In this document: piece by piece, positions 35,985 through 44,538 of the stretch
Layout: each line of letters opens with the position of its first letter
Position numbering within the stretch: position 1 is the stretch's first letter
Assembly (NCBI RefSeq): GCF_039535095.1
Contig: NZ_BAAAWN010000001.1
Span: 4,216,001 to 4,280,000 of the forward strand
Origin: Arthrobacter ramosus
GTDB taxonomy: Bacteria > Actinomycetota > Actinomycetes > Actinomycetales > Micrococcaceae
Length of the DNA stretch: 64,000 nt
Direction: 5' to 3'
Position numbers and translations under genes: made by a program
The notes under the pieces: generated by a model
Told to the model about the DNA's origin: nothing
The model's database searches: none
Seen by the model: only the letters and a program-made list of their open reading frames with translations

Positions 35985-36015
35985 GTAACAAAGGGAACTT
36001 GCAAGTAACAAAGGG
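35985..36015 (-). promoter_or_regulatory. Direct repeat GTAACAAAGGG, 20-bp period
   Basis: GTAACAAAGGG occurs at 35985-35995 and again at 36005-36015, so the copies sit on the same face of the helix about two turns apart. The distance to the winged-helix start (240 bases) suits an activator or repressor site in its leader. OmpR-type winged helices usually bind such tandem direct repeats, so autoregulation is plausible. Confidence 0.5.
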
Positions 36016-36300
36016 CGGAAGCGTCCACATTTTGAGACGAATCGGACTATTGTGCCGCACATCACAATTCACACATGTCCAAATGTGACCCATTCTCGTT
36101 CGTCACAATGGCCGTTATGAGCGCAATATTCGAATAAAATTTGATGGAAAGATCATTTTTTGAATCTTAAGTCACGTCACGCGCTTGCCTTTGAATCTCG
36201 AGATATGAAACAACCCTTGTCCAATCCCGAATCTGCGTCTCATGAAAATTCTTGGGCAAATCGTCTGCTAGGGCGCTGGTTGCAGCGCTGCGCGGACGCG

Positions 36301-36392
36301 CCGTCGTGACCTTCTTTGAATTCGGAAAGCGCTTGCGACACGGCGAGTTGCGTGATTCTGAGGCCAAAGCGGGGAAAAGAAGGTCACGACGG
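36301..36392. repeat. 17-bp inverted repeat with 58-base spacer
   Basis: CCGTCGTGACCTTCTTT at 36301-36317 is the perfect complement of 36376-36392. It lies 16 bases beyond the stop codon of the leftward repeat-protein gene. A large stem-loop 3' structure is possible, but there is no T-run. Confidence 0.75.
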
Positions 36393-36408
36393 ACACAAGC
36401 ACCCGTCA

Positions 36409-37281
36409 CTAGTTGGTGGTGCCGGTCCCTTGCGTACTTGATGTGGTGGCAGTGACGATCTGGATGGACTGTGCCGTGTACTTGTCGGACTCCTTGAGCG
36501 AAGTGACCCTCACGCTGGATCCGGATTTCACATCGGCGAGGGTCAGGGTGGTGCCGGTGGTTCCGCTTCCGCGTTGCCGGACGCCTTCCGCTACCACGAC
36601 GTCCGTTCCGAGGGCATAGCTTCGCGTGAATCCGTCATCGCTCTTGACGGTCATGGAGCTCGCCGAGATGTCAGTGACCGTACCCAGCTGGCCTGCCATG
36701 GTGACGTAGCTGCCGTTCTGGAGGACCACATATTCCGAGTGGACGGCAGCGTTCAGGCCACCCATGCCCACCCCGAGCCCGCCCGGACCTGCGTTCGTGC
36801 CGCCTGGGCCACCGAATCCGCCCTGGCCGTTCTGCCCGGCACCCGGTCCCTGCGCATTGGTGGTATCCGCCGCAGCGGTCCCGTTTCCGGCGGCGTAGGC
36901 ACCGGCTCCTGCCGCCGCAGCGACCACGACCGCGACGCCGCCAACAATGAGCCCCTTCTTCAGGCTCCAATTCTTGAAAAACGAAGGTTGGGGCTGTCCG
37001 GAGTTGTATTGCTGCGGAGCACCCCACCCGGCGGCAGGCTGCTGGTTCACCGGCGGCTGCGGAGCACCCCACCCGGCGGCAGGCTGCTGGTTCACCGGCG
37101 GCTGCGGAGCACCCCACCCGGCGGCAGGCTGCTGGTTCACCGGCGGCTGCGGAGCACCCCACCCGGCGGCAGGCTGCCCGGGGGCAGGCTGGCCGGAATC
37201 ATCAAGGGGGCGGATCACCGGCTGCGGGTGCCCATTCTCCGGCTCGGAACCAGGTACGGAGGGGTTGTTTTGCTGATCCAT
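36409..37281 (-). CDS. Single-pass membrane protein with tandem repeats and a DUF5666-like exterior domain
   Basis: The 290-residue protein starts with a cytoplasmic region made of near-identical 15-residue units (QQPAAGWGAPQPPVN). A basic stretch and one membrane helix (GLIVGGVAVVVAAAAGAGAYAAG, about 125-147) follow. Next come a Gly/Asn-rich linker and a small beta domain reading VTDISASSMTVKSDDGFTRS, like DUF5666 or OB-type folds. ATG 37281 is preferred to 37293 because GGAG lies six bases upstream. The Pro/Trp/Gly repeats resemble those ahead of many actinobacterial envelope proteins. No function is known to me. Confidence 0.75.
   Translation of the reverse strand: MDQQNNPSVPGSEPENGHPQPVIRPLDDSGQPAPGQPAAGWGAPQPPVNQQPAAGWGAPQPPVNQQPAAGWGAPQPPVNQQPAAGWGAPQQYNSGQPQPSFFKNWSLKKGLIVGGVAVVVAAAAGAGAYAAGNGTAAADTTNAQGPGAGQNGQGGFGGPGGTNAGPGGLGVGMGGLNAAVHSEYVVLQNGSYVTMAGQLGTVTDISASSMTVKSDDGFTRSYALGTDVVVAEGVRQRGSGTTGTTLTLADVKSGSSVRVTSLKESDKYTAQSIQIVTATTSSTQGTGTTN
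37012..37177 (-). repeat. 45-bp coding tandem repeat, three full copies plus a partial
   Basis: Units begin at 37012, 37057, 37102 and 37147, exactly 45 bases apart. The first three units are essentially identical at the base level and the fourth is cut after about 31 bases. Base-level identity between units points to recent expansion or gene conversion. Confidence 0.9.
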
Positions 37282-37406
37282 GGTGTTCTCCATCGAAATC
37301 GAGACTGTTTGGTCGTGATTGTTCTTGTCCCAAACAGCGTCAGCCGCTTTGCTGTGCATTGGCTGTGTCGAACTGCAGGCTTGCCTGTGACCTGCCGCAG
37401 TGTTGT

Positions 37407-37504
37407 GTCGGATTCTGCTGGATCATTCGCGGCGAGCTTGTGCCGGGGCCCGTAACCACGCGGATTGCCCCTCCGGACTGAGGAATGATCCAGCAGAATC
37501 CGAC
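37407..37504. repeat. 98-nt inverted-repeat element, family 2 copy B
   Basis: The outer 22 bases, GTCGGATTCTGCTGGATCAT then TC, are the perfect complement of the last 22. The core carries ACCACGCGG at 47-57 bases in. It occupies the gap (37282-37617) between two divergent genes and is the only recognisable structure there. It lies 113 bases before the response-regulator start. Confidence 0.9.
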
Positions 37505-37617
37505 GCCGTTCCTCCCCGAACCGGCACAACCTCCGGACAGGTGGCTAGGCTGGGACTCACAGGGTGCTCACAGCAACGGCAAAGCACTGGCAAACCGGCA
37601 GATTGGAGAGTTGTCCC

Positions 37618-38358
37618 ATGGCATCCTCGCACTCCATGACCAACAACCTTCCGCAGCTCAGCCACCCGGACGGTTCCCCCATCCGTGCCCTCGTGGTGGA
37701 CGACGAACCCAGCCTCGCCGAGCTCATGAGCATGGGCCTGCGCATGGCGGGTTGGTCGGTGGCGGTGGCCGGCGACGGTCCCGCTGCGGTAAAGCTCGCC
37801 AAGGACTTCCGTCCGGATGTCCTGGTGCTGGATGTCATGCTTCCAGGGTTCGACGGCGTTGAGCTGCTCGGCAGGATCCGCACCTTTGCGCCTGAGGTGC
37901 CCGCGCTCTTCCTCACCGCCAAGGATGACGTGCAGGACCGCATCGTCGGGTTGGCCGCCGGCGGCGACGATTATGTCACCAAGCCCTTCAGCATGGAGGA
38001 AGTCCTGCTACGCCTGCACCGCCTGGTCCAGCGCTCGGGAGTGGCCGCGATGGACACTGCCGAGCTGGTTGTAGGCGACCTGACCCTGAACGTGGACACG
38101 CGTGAAGTTACCCGTGGCGGCGAAGACATCCCGCTCACGGCGACCCAGTTCGAGCTCTTGCGCTACCTCATGGAAAATCCCAAACGCGTGGTCAGCAAGG
38201 CTCAGATCCTCGACCGCGTGTGGGACTACGATTTCGGCGGGCAAGCAAACATCGTGGAGCTTTACATCTCATACCTGCGTAAGAAGATCGAGGCCAACCA
38301 CCCGCCCATGATCCACACCGTGCGCGGAGCAGGCTACGTCATCAAGCCTGCCGAATAG
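37618..38358 (+). CDS. OmpR/PhoP-family response regulator
   Basis: The 246-residue protein has a receiver domain with acidic pair DDE (28-30), phospho-acceptor Asp 72 in VLDVMLPGFDG, Thr 100 and Lys 122 (YVTKPFS). A winged helix follows (LTATQFELLRYLMENPKRVVSKAQIL, ELYISYLRKKIE, VRGAGYVIK). All switch residues are intact. ATG 37618 has GGAGAG seven bases upstream. It forms a two-component pair with the kinase 12 bases downstream and resembles actinobacterial TcrA/TrcR/MprA-type regulators. Confidence 0.94.
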   Translation: MASSHSMTNNLPQLSHPDGSPIRALVVDDEPSLAELMSMGLRMAGWSVAVAGDGPAAVKLAKDFRPDVLVLDVMLPGFDGVELLGRIRTFAPEVPALFLTAKDDVQDRIVGLAAGGDDYVTKPFSMEEVLLRLHRLVQRSGVAAMDTAELVVGDLTLNVDTREVTRGGEDIPLTATQFELLRYLMENPKRVVSKAQILDRVWDYDFGGQANIVELYISYLRKKIEANHPPMIHTVRGAGYVIKPAE

Positions 38359-38370
38359 CCGGGGCGTCGA

Positions 38371-39849
38371 ATGTCCGCACTCTCGGGTATCCCCCGCCAG
38401 ACCGACCATCGTTGGTTCAATCCTTCAACCTGGCACTTGCGCACGCGCTTGATCCTTCTCTCCATGGCGCTCCTCGTGGCCATCTGCGGTGCCGTCGGGG
38501 TGGTCAGCTACGCCTCCATGGACGTGTTCCTCACGAAGCAGCTCGACCAGCAATTGATGCAGGCCTCCCATGGCCGCCCGCCGCAAGGCAACCCGGGCGG
38601 CCGTCCGGACCCCTTGGACCCCCGGGGCCAGAGCATCGGCACGCTGAATGCGCGTATTCTCGCAGGTCAGGTGAGCAGCGATGCTGGATTCTTGTCCTCC
38701 GATGCCACCCGTGCGCCGTTGTCGCCCAGCGACGCTCGAATCCTGTCCGCGCTCCCGCCCGATGGCCGCCCGGTTGATCGCACCCTGTCCAATGGCGGCT
38801 ACCGGCTGGTGGCCACCGAAACTCCTTACGGCGATGTTGTCATCACGGGGCTGCCACTCGCCTCGAAAGAGGACACCGAGGCCTCGCTCGTGTGGACCAT
38901 GGTGCTGGTGTCCTTGGGCGGACTGGTCCTGATCGGACTGGCCGGAACCGTGCTGATCCGCCGCACCATGCGCCCCCTGGAGCAACTCTCCGACGTCGCC
39001 ACGAAGGTATCGAAACTTCCGCTCGACGCCGGTGAGGTGGCACTCGCGGTGCGCGTTCCGGCGTCGGCGGCCCACCCGAGCACGGAAGTGGGAAGTGTCG
39101 GCCATGCTTTGAACCTGATGCTGGACAACGTCTCGAGCGCCCTCGAAGCCCGCCAGCAAAGCGAAACGAAGGTGCGCCAGTTCGTCGCCGATGCCTCGCA
39201 CGAACTGCGCACTCCGCTGACCGCCATCCGCGGCTACACCGAGCTCTTGCGCATGACCGAGACGTTCACCGAGGACGGGCGCAAGTCGCTGGGACGGGTG
39301 CAGAGCCAGTCCGAACGCATGACCACCCTCGTTGAGGACCTCCTTCTGTTGGCCCGGCTGGACGAAGGGAAGGCCCCCGAGTTCACCGATGTGGACCTCA
39401 CGCAGTTGGTGATCGAGACCGTCAGCGACGAGAAGGTCATGGCCCCAGGGCACATCTGGCAGCTCAAGCTCCCGGACGAGCCCCTCACGGTCCGCGGCGA
39501 CACCACTCAACTCCACCAGGTTTTGGCGAATCTGCTCTCCAACGCCCGCAAACACACGGAGGCGGGAACCACCGTGGTCACGGGCGTCATGCGTTCCGCC
39601 GATGGCAGCGCCGTGGTGACAGTGACTGACAACGGGCCGGGCATCCCGCCGGAATTCCAGGGCAGGATCTTCTCCCGCTTTGCCCGTGCCGACGCCGCCC
39701 GCTCCGGTTCCGAGGGCACCTCCGGGCTCGGCTTGTCGATTGTGGAATCCATTGTCCAGGCGCATGGAGGCACCGTCGAAGTGGCGTCGCGGCCCGGCCG
39801 GACGGAATTTGCGGTGCGGCTTCCGGCGCTCAGGACCGCCACGGCCTGA
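38371..39849 (+). CDS. Membrane sensor histidine kinase
   Basis: The 492-residue protein has two membrane segments (about 26-48 and 174-196) enclosing an extracytoplasmic domain. A HAMP linker and the H-box FVADASHELRTPLTAIRGYTE with His 277 follow. The ATPase domain has N-box LHQVLANLLSNARKHT, G1 DNGPGIP, an F-box and G2 GTSGLGLSIVESI. Everything needed for autophosphorylation is present. The outer domain has a Pro/Gly-rich insert (RPPQGNPGGRPDPLDP) and no recognisable ligand motif. It is co-transcribed with the response regulator. Confidence 0.94.
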   Translation: MSALSGIPRQTDHRWFNPSTWHLRTRLILLSMALLVAICGAVGVVSYASMDVFLTKQLDQQLMQASHGRPPQGNPGGRPDPLDPRGQSIGTLNARILAGQVSSDAGFLSSDATRAPLSPSDARILSALPPDGRPVDRTLSNGGYRLVATETPYGDVVITGLPLASKEDTEASLVWTMVLVSLGGLVLIGLAGTVLIRRTMRPLEQLSDVATKVSKLPLDAGEVALAVRVPASAAHPSTEVGSVGHALNLMLDNVSSALEARQQSETKVRQFVADASHELRTPLTAIRGYTELLRMTETFTEDGRKSLGRVQSQSERMTTLVEDLLLLARLDEGKAPEFTDVDLTQLVIETVSDEKVMAPGHIWQLKLPDEPLTVRGDTTQLHQVLANLLSNARKHTEAGTTVVTGVMRSADGSAVVTVTDNGPGIPPEFQGRIFSRFARADAARSGSEGTSGLGLSIVESIVQAHGGTVEVASRPGRTEFAVRLPALRTATA

Positions 39850-39964
39850 ACGGCCGCCCAGGAGGGCGCGACGCCGGTGCGCGGCGGGCGCAAGTCGACG
39901 CACCGACGTCGTGATCTCCGTTACCTAAATGTGACTTAAGTAAAATCCTCCTGTACCGTCGAAT

Positions 39965-40180
39965 GGGTGCGCGGGATCATTCCGGCCACCGCCGGGTAGG
40001 CGCCGAGCTCTGCCACTCCCCGGTGCCCAAAAATCCAGGCAGAGACGGGGGACCCAGGTCTCCGGGCAAGCGCTCATGTTGAGCCAGCCCTAGGGGTGAA
40101 GCCGTACCGCCACGATTCCCAGTGGCCACGGCCGGATGACCTCATCCGAATCCGACAGCTAACTCCGCAGGCGTCGAGAG
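39965..40180 (+). ncRNA. c-di-AMP riboswitch (ydaO/yuaA type) leader
   Basis: The leader contains the conserved blocks of this class in order: GCGCGGGATCATTCCG, GCCGAGCTCTGCC, GGCAGAGACGGGGGACCCA, AGGGGTGAAGCCG, and near the end CATCCGAATCCGACAGCTAA followed by GCAGGCGTCGAGAGG. The coding start is about ten bases further on. In actinobacteria this RNA precedes cell-wall hydrolase genes and is an off-switch when c-di-AMP is high. Boundaries are approximate. A likely promoter (AAGTAAAATCC near 39938) lies just upstream. Confidence 0.9.
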
Positions 40181-40189
40181 GCAATCACC

Positions 40190-40945
40190 ATGTCTGATTC
40201 CAGGAATCAGTCGCGCCCTGTTGCGCGCCACCGCGGCGAACCTGCCCGGAGAAACAAGTCACGTTCCACGTTGAGGCGAGCCGCCTCGAATCTCGGCACC
40301 GGCCAGCGCATGGCAGTTGTTGCCGGCGTCGTTGCCGTGTTCCTCGGTGCAGGTGCCGCCACCCAGGCCGCCGGACAAGCCATCAATGCCCAGGACATGA
40401 GCCGCACGTCCGAATCCCGCGCGGCGGATAACTCAGCCACGCCATCGGCCGCCGCCACGCCGTCGGCGAGCGCAAGCGCAAGCCCCAAGCCGAGCGCCGC
40501 GCCGACGCCGAGCCAGGCACCTGCCCCCGCTCCGGCCGCCGTCGCACCGCAGGCCGCCGTCGCACCGCAGGCCGCCGCACCGGCCGCGCCCGCGGCACCG
40601 CCCGCTCCAGCAGCCCCGGCCGCACCTGTCGCCGTCGATGATCCCTCCGGCGCACAGGCTTATGCCGCAAGCATCCTTCCATCCTACGGTTGGGGTCAGG
40701 GCGAGATGTCCGCCCTGCTCACCTTGTGGAACAAGGAATCGGATTGGCGCACCACTGCCACCAACGCCTCCAGTGGCGCTTACGGCATTGGGCAATCGCT
40801 GCCGGGCGAAAAAATGGCATCAGAAGGCGCCGACTGGCAGACCAACTACCAGACGCAGATCCGCTGGGGCCTGAACTACATCAAGGAACGCTACGGATCG
40901 CCGTCCGCGGCGTGGTCCTTCCACCTGGCGCACAACTGGTACTAG
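40190..40945 (+). CDS. Secreted lysozyme-like (transglycosylase-fold) protein
   Basis: The 251-residue protein has a basic N-terminus, a membrane/signal segment (MAVVAGVVAVFLGAGAATQA, 41-60) and an 80-residue Ala/Pro/Ser linker suited to crossing the wall. A C-terminal domain of about 100 residues follows. It carries WNKESDWRTTATN with the probable catalytic Glu 183, AYGIGQSLPGEKMASEG, and IRWGLNYIKERYGSPSAAW. This is the lysozyme-like domain of actinobacterial aggregation/resuscitation-type factors. It probably cuts peptidoglycan during growth. The upstream riboswitch supports a role in envelope turnover. Confidence 0.9.
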   Translation: MSDSRNQSRPVARHRGEPARRNKSRSTLRRAASNLGTGQRMAVVAGVVAVFLGAGAATQAAGQAINAQDMSRTSESRAADNSATPSAAATPSASASASPKPSAAPTPSQAPAPAPAAVAPQAAVAPQAAAPAAPAAPPAPAAPAAPVAVDDPSGAQAYAASILPSYGWGQGEMSALLTLWNKESDWRTTATNASSGAYGIGQSLPGEKMASEGADWQTNYQTQIRWGLNYIKERYGSPSAAWSFHLAHNWY

Positions 40946-40964
40946 ACCAAGAGCCACGCACAAG

Positions 40965-41008
40965 TACGTCGAGGTCCGTCCCTCCAGGGGCGGACCTCGA
41001 CGTATTTT
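40965..41008 (+). terminator. Terminator of the lysozyme-like gene
   Basis: TACGTCGAGGTCCG pairs perfectly with CGGACCTCGACGTA around a 12-base loop and is followed by TTTT, about 20 bases after the stop. Confidence 0.92.
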
Positions 41009-41104
41009 GGCCAGGCATGTGATTCGCCACACCGGCCATACATCCACAGCCACGTCACAGGTTCCGCCTAAAGCCTTCATATTCTGCAACGGCACTCTGA
41101 ATAC

Positions 41105-42475
41105 ATGACTCTCATCGAATCCACCTCCGGAACCCTGAAGGACCCCGCGGTGGTGCCGCCGGGCCTTCCCATCCCACCCAACACCCCCCTTCAACCCAGC
41201 ACAGCGCGGCGCGCCCCCGTCGACACCCACACCGCCGTCCCCGTCCTCGATGTCACCATCCCCGTCTTCAACGAGGAACGCGACCTCGAAGAGTGCCTGC
41301 GCAGGCTTCACGGCCATTTGCGCGAATCCTTCCCGCATGGCTTCCGCATTACCGTGGCCGACAACGCAAGCACGGACAGCACCTTGAAAATCGCGGAGCG
41401 CGTGGCCAGGGAACTGCCTGAGCTCGCGGTTGTCCATCTTGAGGAGAAGGGACGCGGCAACGCCCTGCGCAAGGTGTGGCTCGCATCGCCGGCGCCGGTT
41501 CTGGCTTACATGGACGTGGATCTTTCCACGGACCTCGCCGCACTGGCGCCCCTTTTGGCGCCGCTGATCTCCGGCCATTCGGACCTCGCCATTGGCACAC
41601 GGCTGACCCGCAACTCGCGGGTTGTCCGCGGCCCCAAGCGCGAGTTCATTTCGCGCAGCTACAACCTGATGCTGCACTCGTTCATGGGCGCCCGCTTCAG
41701 CGATGCCCAGTGCGGCTTCAAAGCGATCCGGGCAGATGTCGCACAGCAGATCCTCCCGCACACCATGGACAACTCGTGGTTCTTCGACACTGAGCTCCTG
41801 GTCCTCGCCGAACGCTGCGGCCTCCGGGTCCACGAAGTTCCCGTTGACTGGATCGACGATCCCAATTCCAGCGTCGACGTGGTGCGCACTGCCCTGGCCG
41901 ACATCCGCGGCATGGTCCGGCTCACCCGGGATCTCGTCTCGGGCCGCATCCCCATTCCGGAACTGCGCGCAGCACTTGCACGCGGGCCGCTCCCGGCGTC
42001 GTCCCGCACCGCCGAGCAGAACCCGCGCAGCAGCCTTTTCGGGCAGCTGGTCCGGTTCGCCGCGATCGGCGCCGCGTCCACCCTCGCCTATGTGCTCATC
42101 TTCCTGTTCTGCCGCGGCTTCATGGACCCGCAGCTGGCCAACTTCCTGGCGCTGCTCATCACGGCCATCGCCAACACCGGCGCCAACCGGCGCTTCACCT
42201 TCGGCATCCAGGGCGGCAATCCCGTTCGGCACCACTTCGAGGGATTGATCGTCTTCGGGATCGGCCTCGCGCTCACTTCAGGGGCACTCGCCTTGGTGCA
42301 CAGTACGACGACGCCGGACCGCTGGGGCGAGCTCCTCACCGTAGTTGCGGCGAACCTCGCCGCCACCGCAGTCCGCTTCCTGTTGTTCCGCCTTTGGGTC
42401 TTCCGGCAGCCTGCAGCGAAGGCGACTGCACCCACGACACAAGCCAAAACGCGCACAGAAACGGCAGCATCATGA
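41105..42475 (+). CDS. Polyprenyl-phosphate glycosyltransferase (GT2) fused to a GtrA domain
   Basis: Residues about 45-290 are a GT-A glycosyltransferase of the dolichol-phosphate-mannose-synthase type (LDVTIPVFNEERDLEECL, metal motif YMDVDLSTD, FSDAQCGFKAIR, NSWFFDTELL). Residues about 315-440 are a four-helix GtrA domain (GQLVRFAAIGAASTLAYVL, NTGANRRFTFG), which moves lipid-linked sugar across the membrane. The fusion would make and flip a polyprenyl-phosphate sugar. The downstream ArnT-like enzymes would use it as donor. The stop overlaps the next start in ATGA, supporting a working unit. Confidence 0.9.
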   Translation: MTLIESTSGTLKDPAVVPPGLPIPPNTPLQPSTARRAPVDTHTAVPVLDVTIPVFNEERDLEECLRRLHGHLRESFPHGFRITVADNASTDSTLKIAERVARELPELAVVHLEEKGRGNALRKVWLASPAPVLAYMDVDLSTDLAALAPLLAPLISGHSDLAIGTRLTRNSRVVRGPKREFISRSYNLMLHSFMGARFSDAQCGFKAIRADVAQQILPHTMDNSWFFDTELLVLAERCGLRVHEVPVDWIDDPNSSVDVVRTALADIRGMVRLTRDLVSGRIPIPELRAALARGPLPASSRTAEQNPRSSLFGQLVRFAAIGAASTLAYVLIFLFCRGFMDPQLANFLALLITAIANTGANRRFTFGIQGGNPVRHHFEGLIVFGIGLALTSGALALVHSTTTPDRWGELLTVVAANLAATAVRFLLFRLWVFRQPAAKATAPTTQAKTRTETAAS

Positions 42476-44532
42476 CCTCCACGATTACTCCCGCAAGCAC
42501 GGGACCCGCCGCCGGAAGTGCCGGCGCCGAGGTTCCCGCCGCCCTCGGGACTGCGGACGGACCGCAGGGCCGTCACTCGGCAGGCCCGTCAACCCCGGAT
42601 GCCACGCCCCGTTGGAAGCGATATGCCTTTGGCCGGCAGCCCCGCTGGGTGCGGCCGTCCGCCGCCGGGCTCCTCGTAGCCACCGCCTTCCTGTATCTCT
42701 GGAACCTTGCGGCCACCGGTTATGGAAACTCCTTCTACGCCGCGGCCATCCAGGCCGGCACGAAGGACTGGACGGCGTTTCTGTTCGGTTCGCTCGACGC
42801 CGGCAACGCCATCACCGTCGACAAGCCCCCGGCTTCTTTGTGGATCCCTGCTTTGGCGGGCCGGATCTTCGGCTTCTCGCCCCTGAGCATGCTGGTTCCC
42901 GAGGCGCTGATGGGCGTCGCCGCCGTCGGTTTCCTTTATCTGACGGTCAAGCGGGTCTTCGGACCAGGCGCTGGCTTGTTGGCCGGTGGCGCTTTGGCAC
43001 TGACCCCGGTGGCGGCGCTCATGTTCCGCTTCAACAATCCCGACGCCATGCTGACTCTGTGCTTGGTGCTCGCGGCCTACTTCACTACCCGTGCCATCGA
43101 ACGCGCAGGCTGGAAGTGGCTCGCCGCAGCGGGCGCCGTGGTGGGCCTCGCGTTCCTGAGCAAAATGCTGCAGGGATTCCTGATTGTTCCAGGACTGGGA
43201 CTCGCGTATCTCTGGGCCGCCCCCACCCCGTTGCGGCGGAGGCTGGTGCACCTGTTCGGCGCGTTGACTGGCATCGCAGTAGTGGCCGGCAGTTATGTTG
43301 CTCTGTTCCAGCTGACCCCGGCTTCGGCACGTCCTTACATGGCAGGTTCGCAAACCAACAGCTTCCTTGAGCTGACGTTTGGCTACAACGGGCTGTCCCG
43401 CATCACCGGCTCGGGCGAAGGGACACCCGGCGGAGGCGGGGCCCCTGGCGGAGGCGGCCTCGGCGCCTTCGGCGGCGGTGGCGGCAACAGCGGATTCGGT
43501 GGAGCAGCCGGGATTACCCGCATGTTCGGCACGAGCTTTGGTGGTGAGGTCTCCTGGCTTCTCCCTGCTGCACTGATTCTGCTGGCAGCCGGCCTATGGT
43601 TCACCCGCCGGGAAGCGCGGGCCTCCCGTACCCGTGCCGCGCTTATCCTGTGGGGCGGGTGGATTCTGGTCACGGCGGGAGTCTTCAGCTTCATGAGCGG
43701 CATCGTCCACCCCTACTACGCGGTAGCCCTCGCACCGGCAATCGCAGCCTTGGTGGGCATTGGCAGCGTTGAGCTGTGGCGTGGCCGCGGGTATTGGCCG
43801 GCCAGGATCGTCCTGGCCGTGGTAATCCTCGGTAGTTCGGCCTGGTCCGCGGTTCTCCTGGGCCGCGACGCCTCATGGCTTCCTTGGTTGCGCATCGTGA
43901 TCGTCGTCCTGGGTGTGGTGGCGGCCGCGGCAATCCTGCTTCGCCTCGACTCACTGCGGCCGGCTGGCCGGTTCCGGAACGCAGCGGCCGCGGCCGTCGT
44001 CGTCGTTTCCCTTCTGGCCGGCGGCCTCGGAACCGCGGCGTGGACGCTCGCGACGGCGGCTACCGCGCACTCCGGTTCCATCCCGACGTCGGGACCCAGC
44101 GGTTCCGCCATGGGCGGCTTCGGAAACCGCGCTGGAGGGTTTGGCGCCGCTGGTGGCGCGGGCCAGGCCGCGGGAGGACCCGGTTCCGAGGGGACGGCCG
44201 ACGCCGGACTGACCGCTCTGCTGACGTCCACCACCACGAAGTGGTCGGCGATCGTCTCCGGCGCCACCCAGGCCGCAAGCCTTGAGCTCGCCACCCACAC
44301 CAACGTGATCGCACTCGGTGGCTGGAACGGCGGCGATCCCTACCCCACGCTGGCACAGTTCCAGGACATGGTGGCCAAGGGACAGATCGGCTACTACATC
44401 GCAGGAGGCGGCATGGGTGGCGGCGGCGGATTCGGAGGCCAAGGCGGCAATTCCGAGGTAGCCTCCTGGGTACAGGCCAACTTCCAAGCCCAGACGGTGG
44501 GCAGCTCCACCGTCTACAAGCTGACAAAGTAG
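42472..44532 (+). CDS. ArnT/PMT-family (GT39-like) membrane glycosyltransferase, first copy
   Basis: The 686-residue protein has a cytoplasmic N-tail and about 12 membrane segments. An acidic residue pair lies in the first outside loop (NAITVDKPPASLW), the typical donor/acceptor site region of lipid-linked sugar transferases. LMFRFNNPDAMLTL marks the ArnT-like branch. A Gly-rich insert (about 315-340) and an exterior C-terminal domain (TTTKWSAIVSGATQAASLELA, then GGWNGGDPYPTLAQFQ) end the protein. It starts in the stop of the GT2-GtrA gene. It likely transfers a sugar from the polyprenyl carrier to a wall polymer or protein outside the cell. Confidence 0.88.
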   Translation: MTSTITPASTGPAAGSAGAEVPAALGTADGPQGRHSAGPSTPDATPRWKRYAFGRQPRWVRPSAAGLLVATAFLYLWNLAATGYGNSFYAAAIQAGTKDWTAFLFGSLDAGNAITVDKPPASLWIPALAGRIFGFSPLSMLVPEALMGVAAVGFLYLTVKRVFGPGAGLLAGGALALTPVAALMFRFNNPDAMLTLCLVLAAYFTTRAIERAGWKWLAAAGAVVGLAFLSKMLQGFLIVPGLGLAYLWAAPTPLRRRLVHLFGALTGIAVVAGSYVALFQLTPASARPYMAGSQTNSFLELTFGYNGLSRITGSGEGTPGGGGAPGGGGLGAFGGGGGNSGFGGAAGITRMFGTSFGGEVSWLLPAALILLAAGLWFTRREARASRTRAALILWGGWILVTAGVFSFMSGIVHPYYAVALAPAIAALVGIGSVELWRGRGYWPARIVLAVVILGSSAWSAVLLGRDASWLPWLRIVIVVLGVVAAAAILLRLDSLRPAGRFRNAAAAAVVVVSLLAGGLGTAAWTLATAATAHSGSIPTSGPSGSAMGGFGNRAGGFGAAGGAGQAAGGPGSEGTADAGLTALLTSTTTKWSAIVSGATQAASLELATHTNVIALGGWNGGDPYPTLAQFQDMVAKGQIGYYIAGGGMGGGGGFGGQGGNSEVASWVQANFQAQTVGSSTVYKLTK

Positions 44533-44538
44533 ATCCCG

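Larger units (their letters stand above)
35746..36408. other. AT-rich 660-base intergenic region
   Basis: No protein gene is supportable here. The part from about 35930 to 36260 is much richer in A and T than the rest of the window. It contains repeated ACATTTG/CAAATGT-like words (35966, 36070 onward). Two direct copies of GTAACAAAGGG lie at 35985 and 36005, and a 17-bp inverted repeat lies at 36301-36392. It must hold the promoter of the orphan winged-helix gene. The composition could mark a bent regulatory region or a nucleoid-protein site. Confidence 0.6.

Noticed and set aside
37012..37177. 45-bp repeats as a CRISPR array
   Set aside because: There are no unique spacers. The units are contiguous, in frame and lie within a protein gene.
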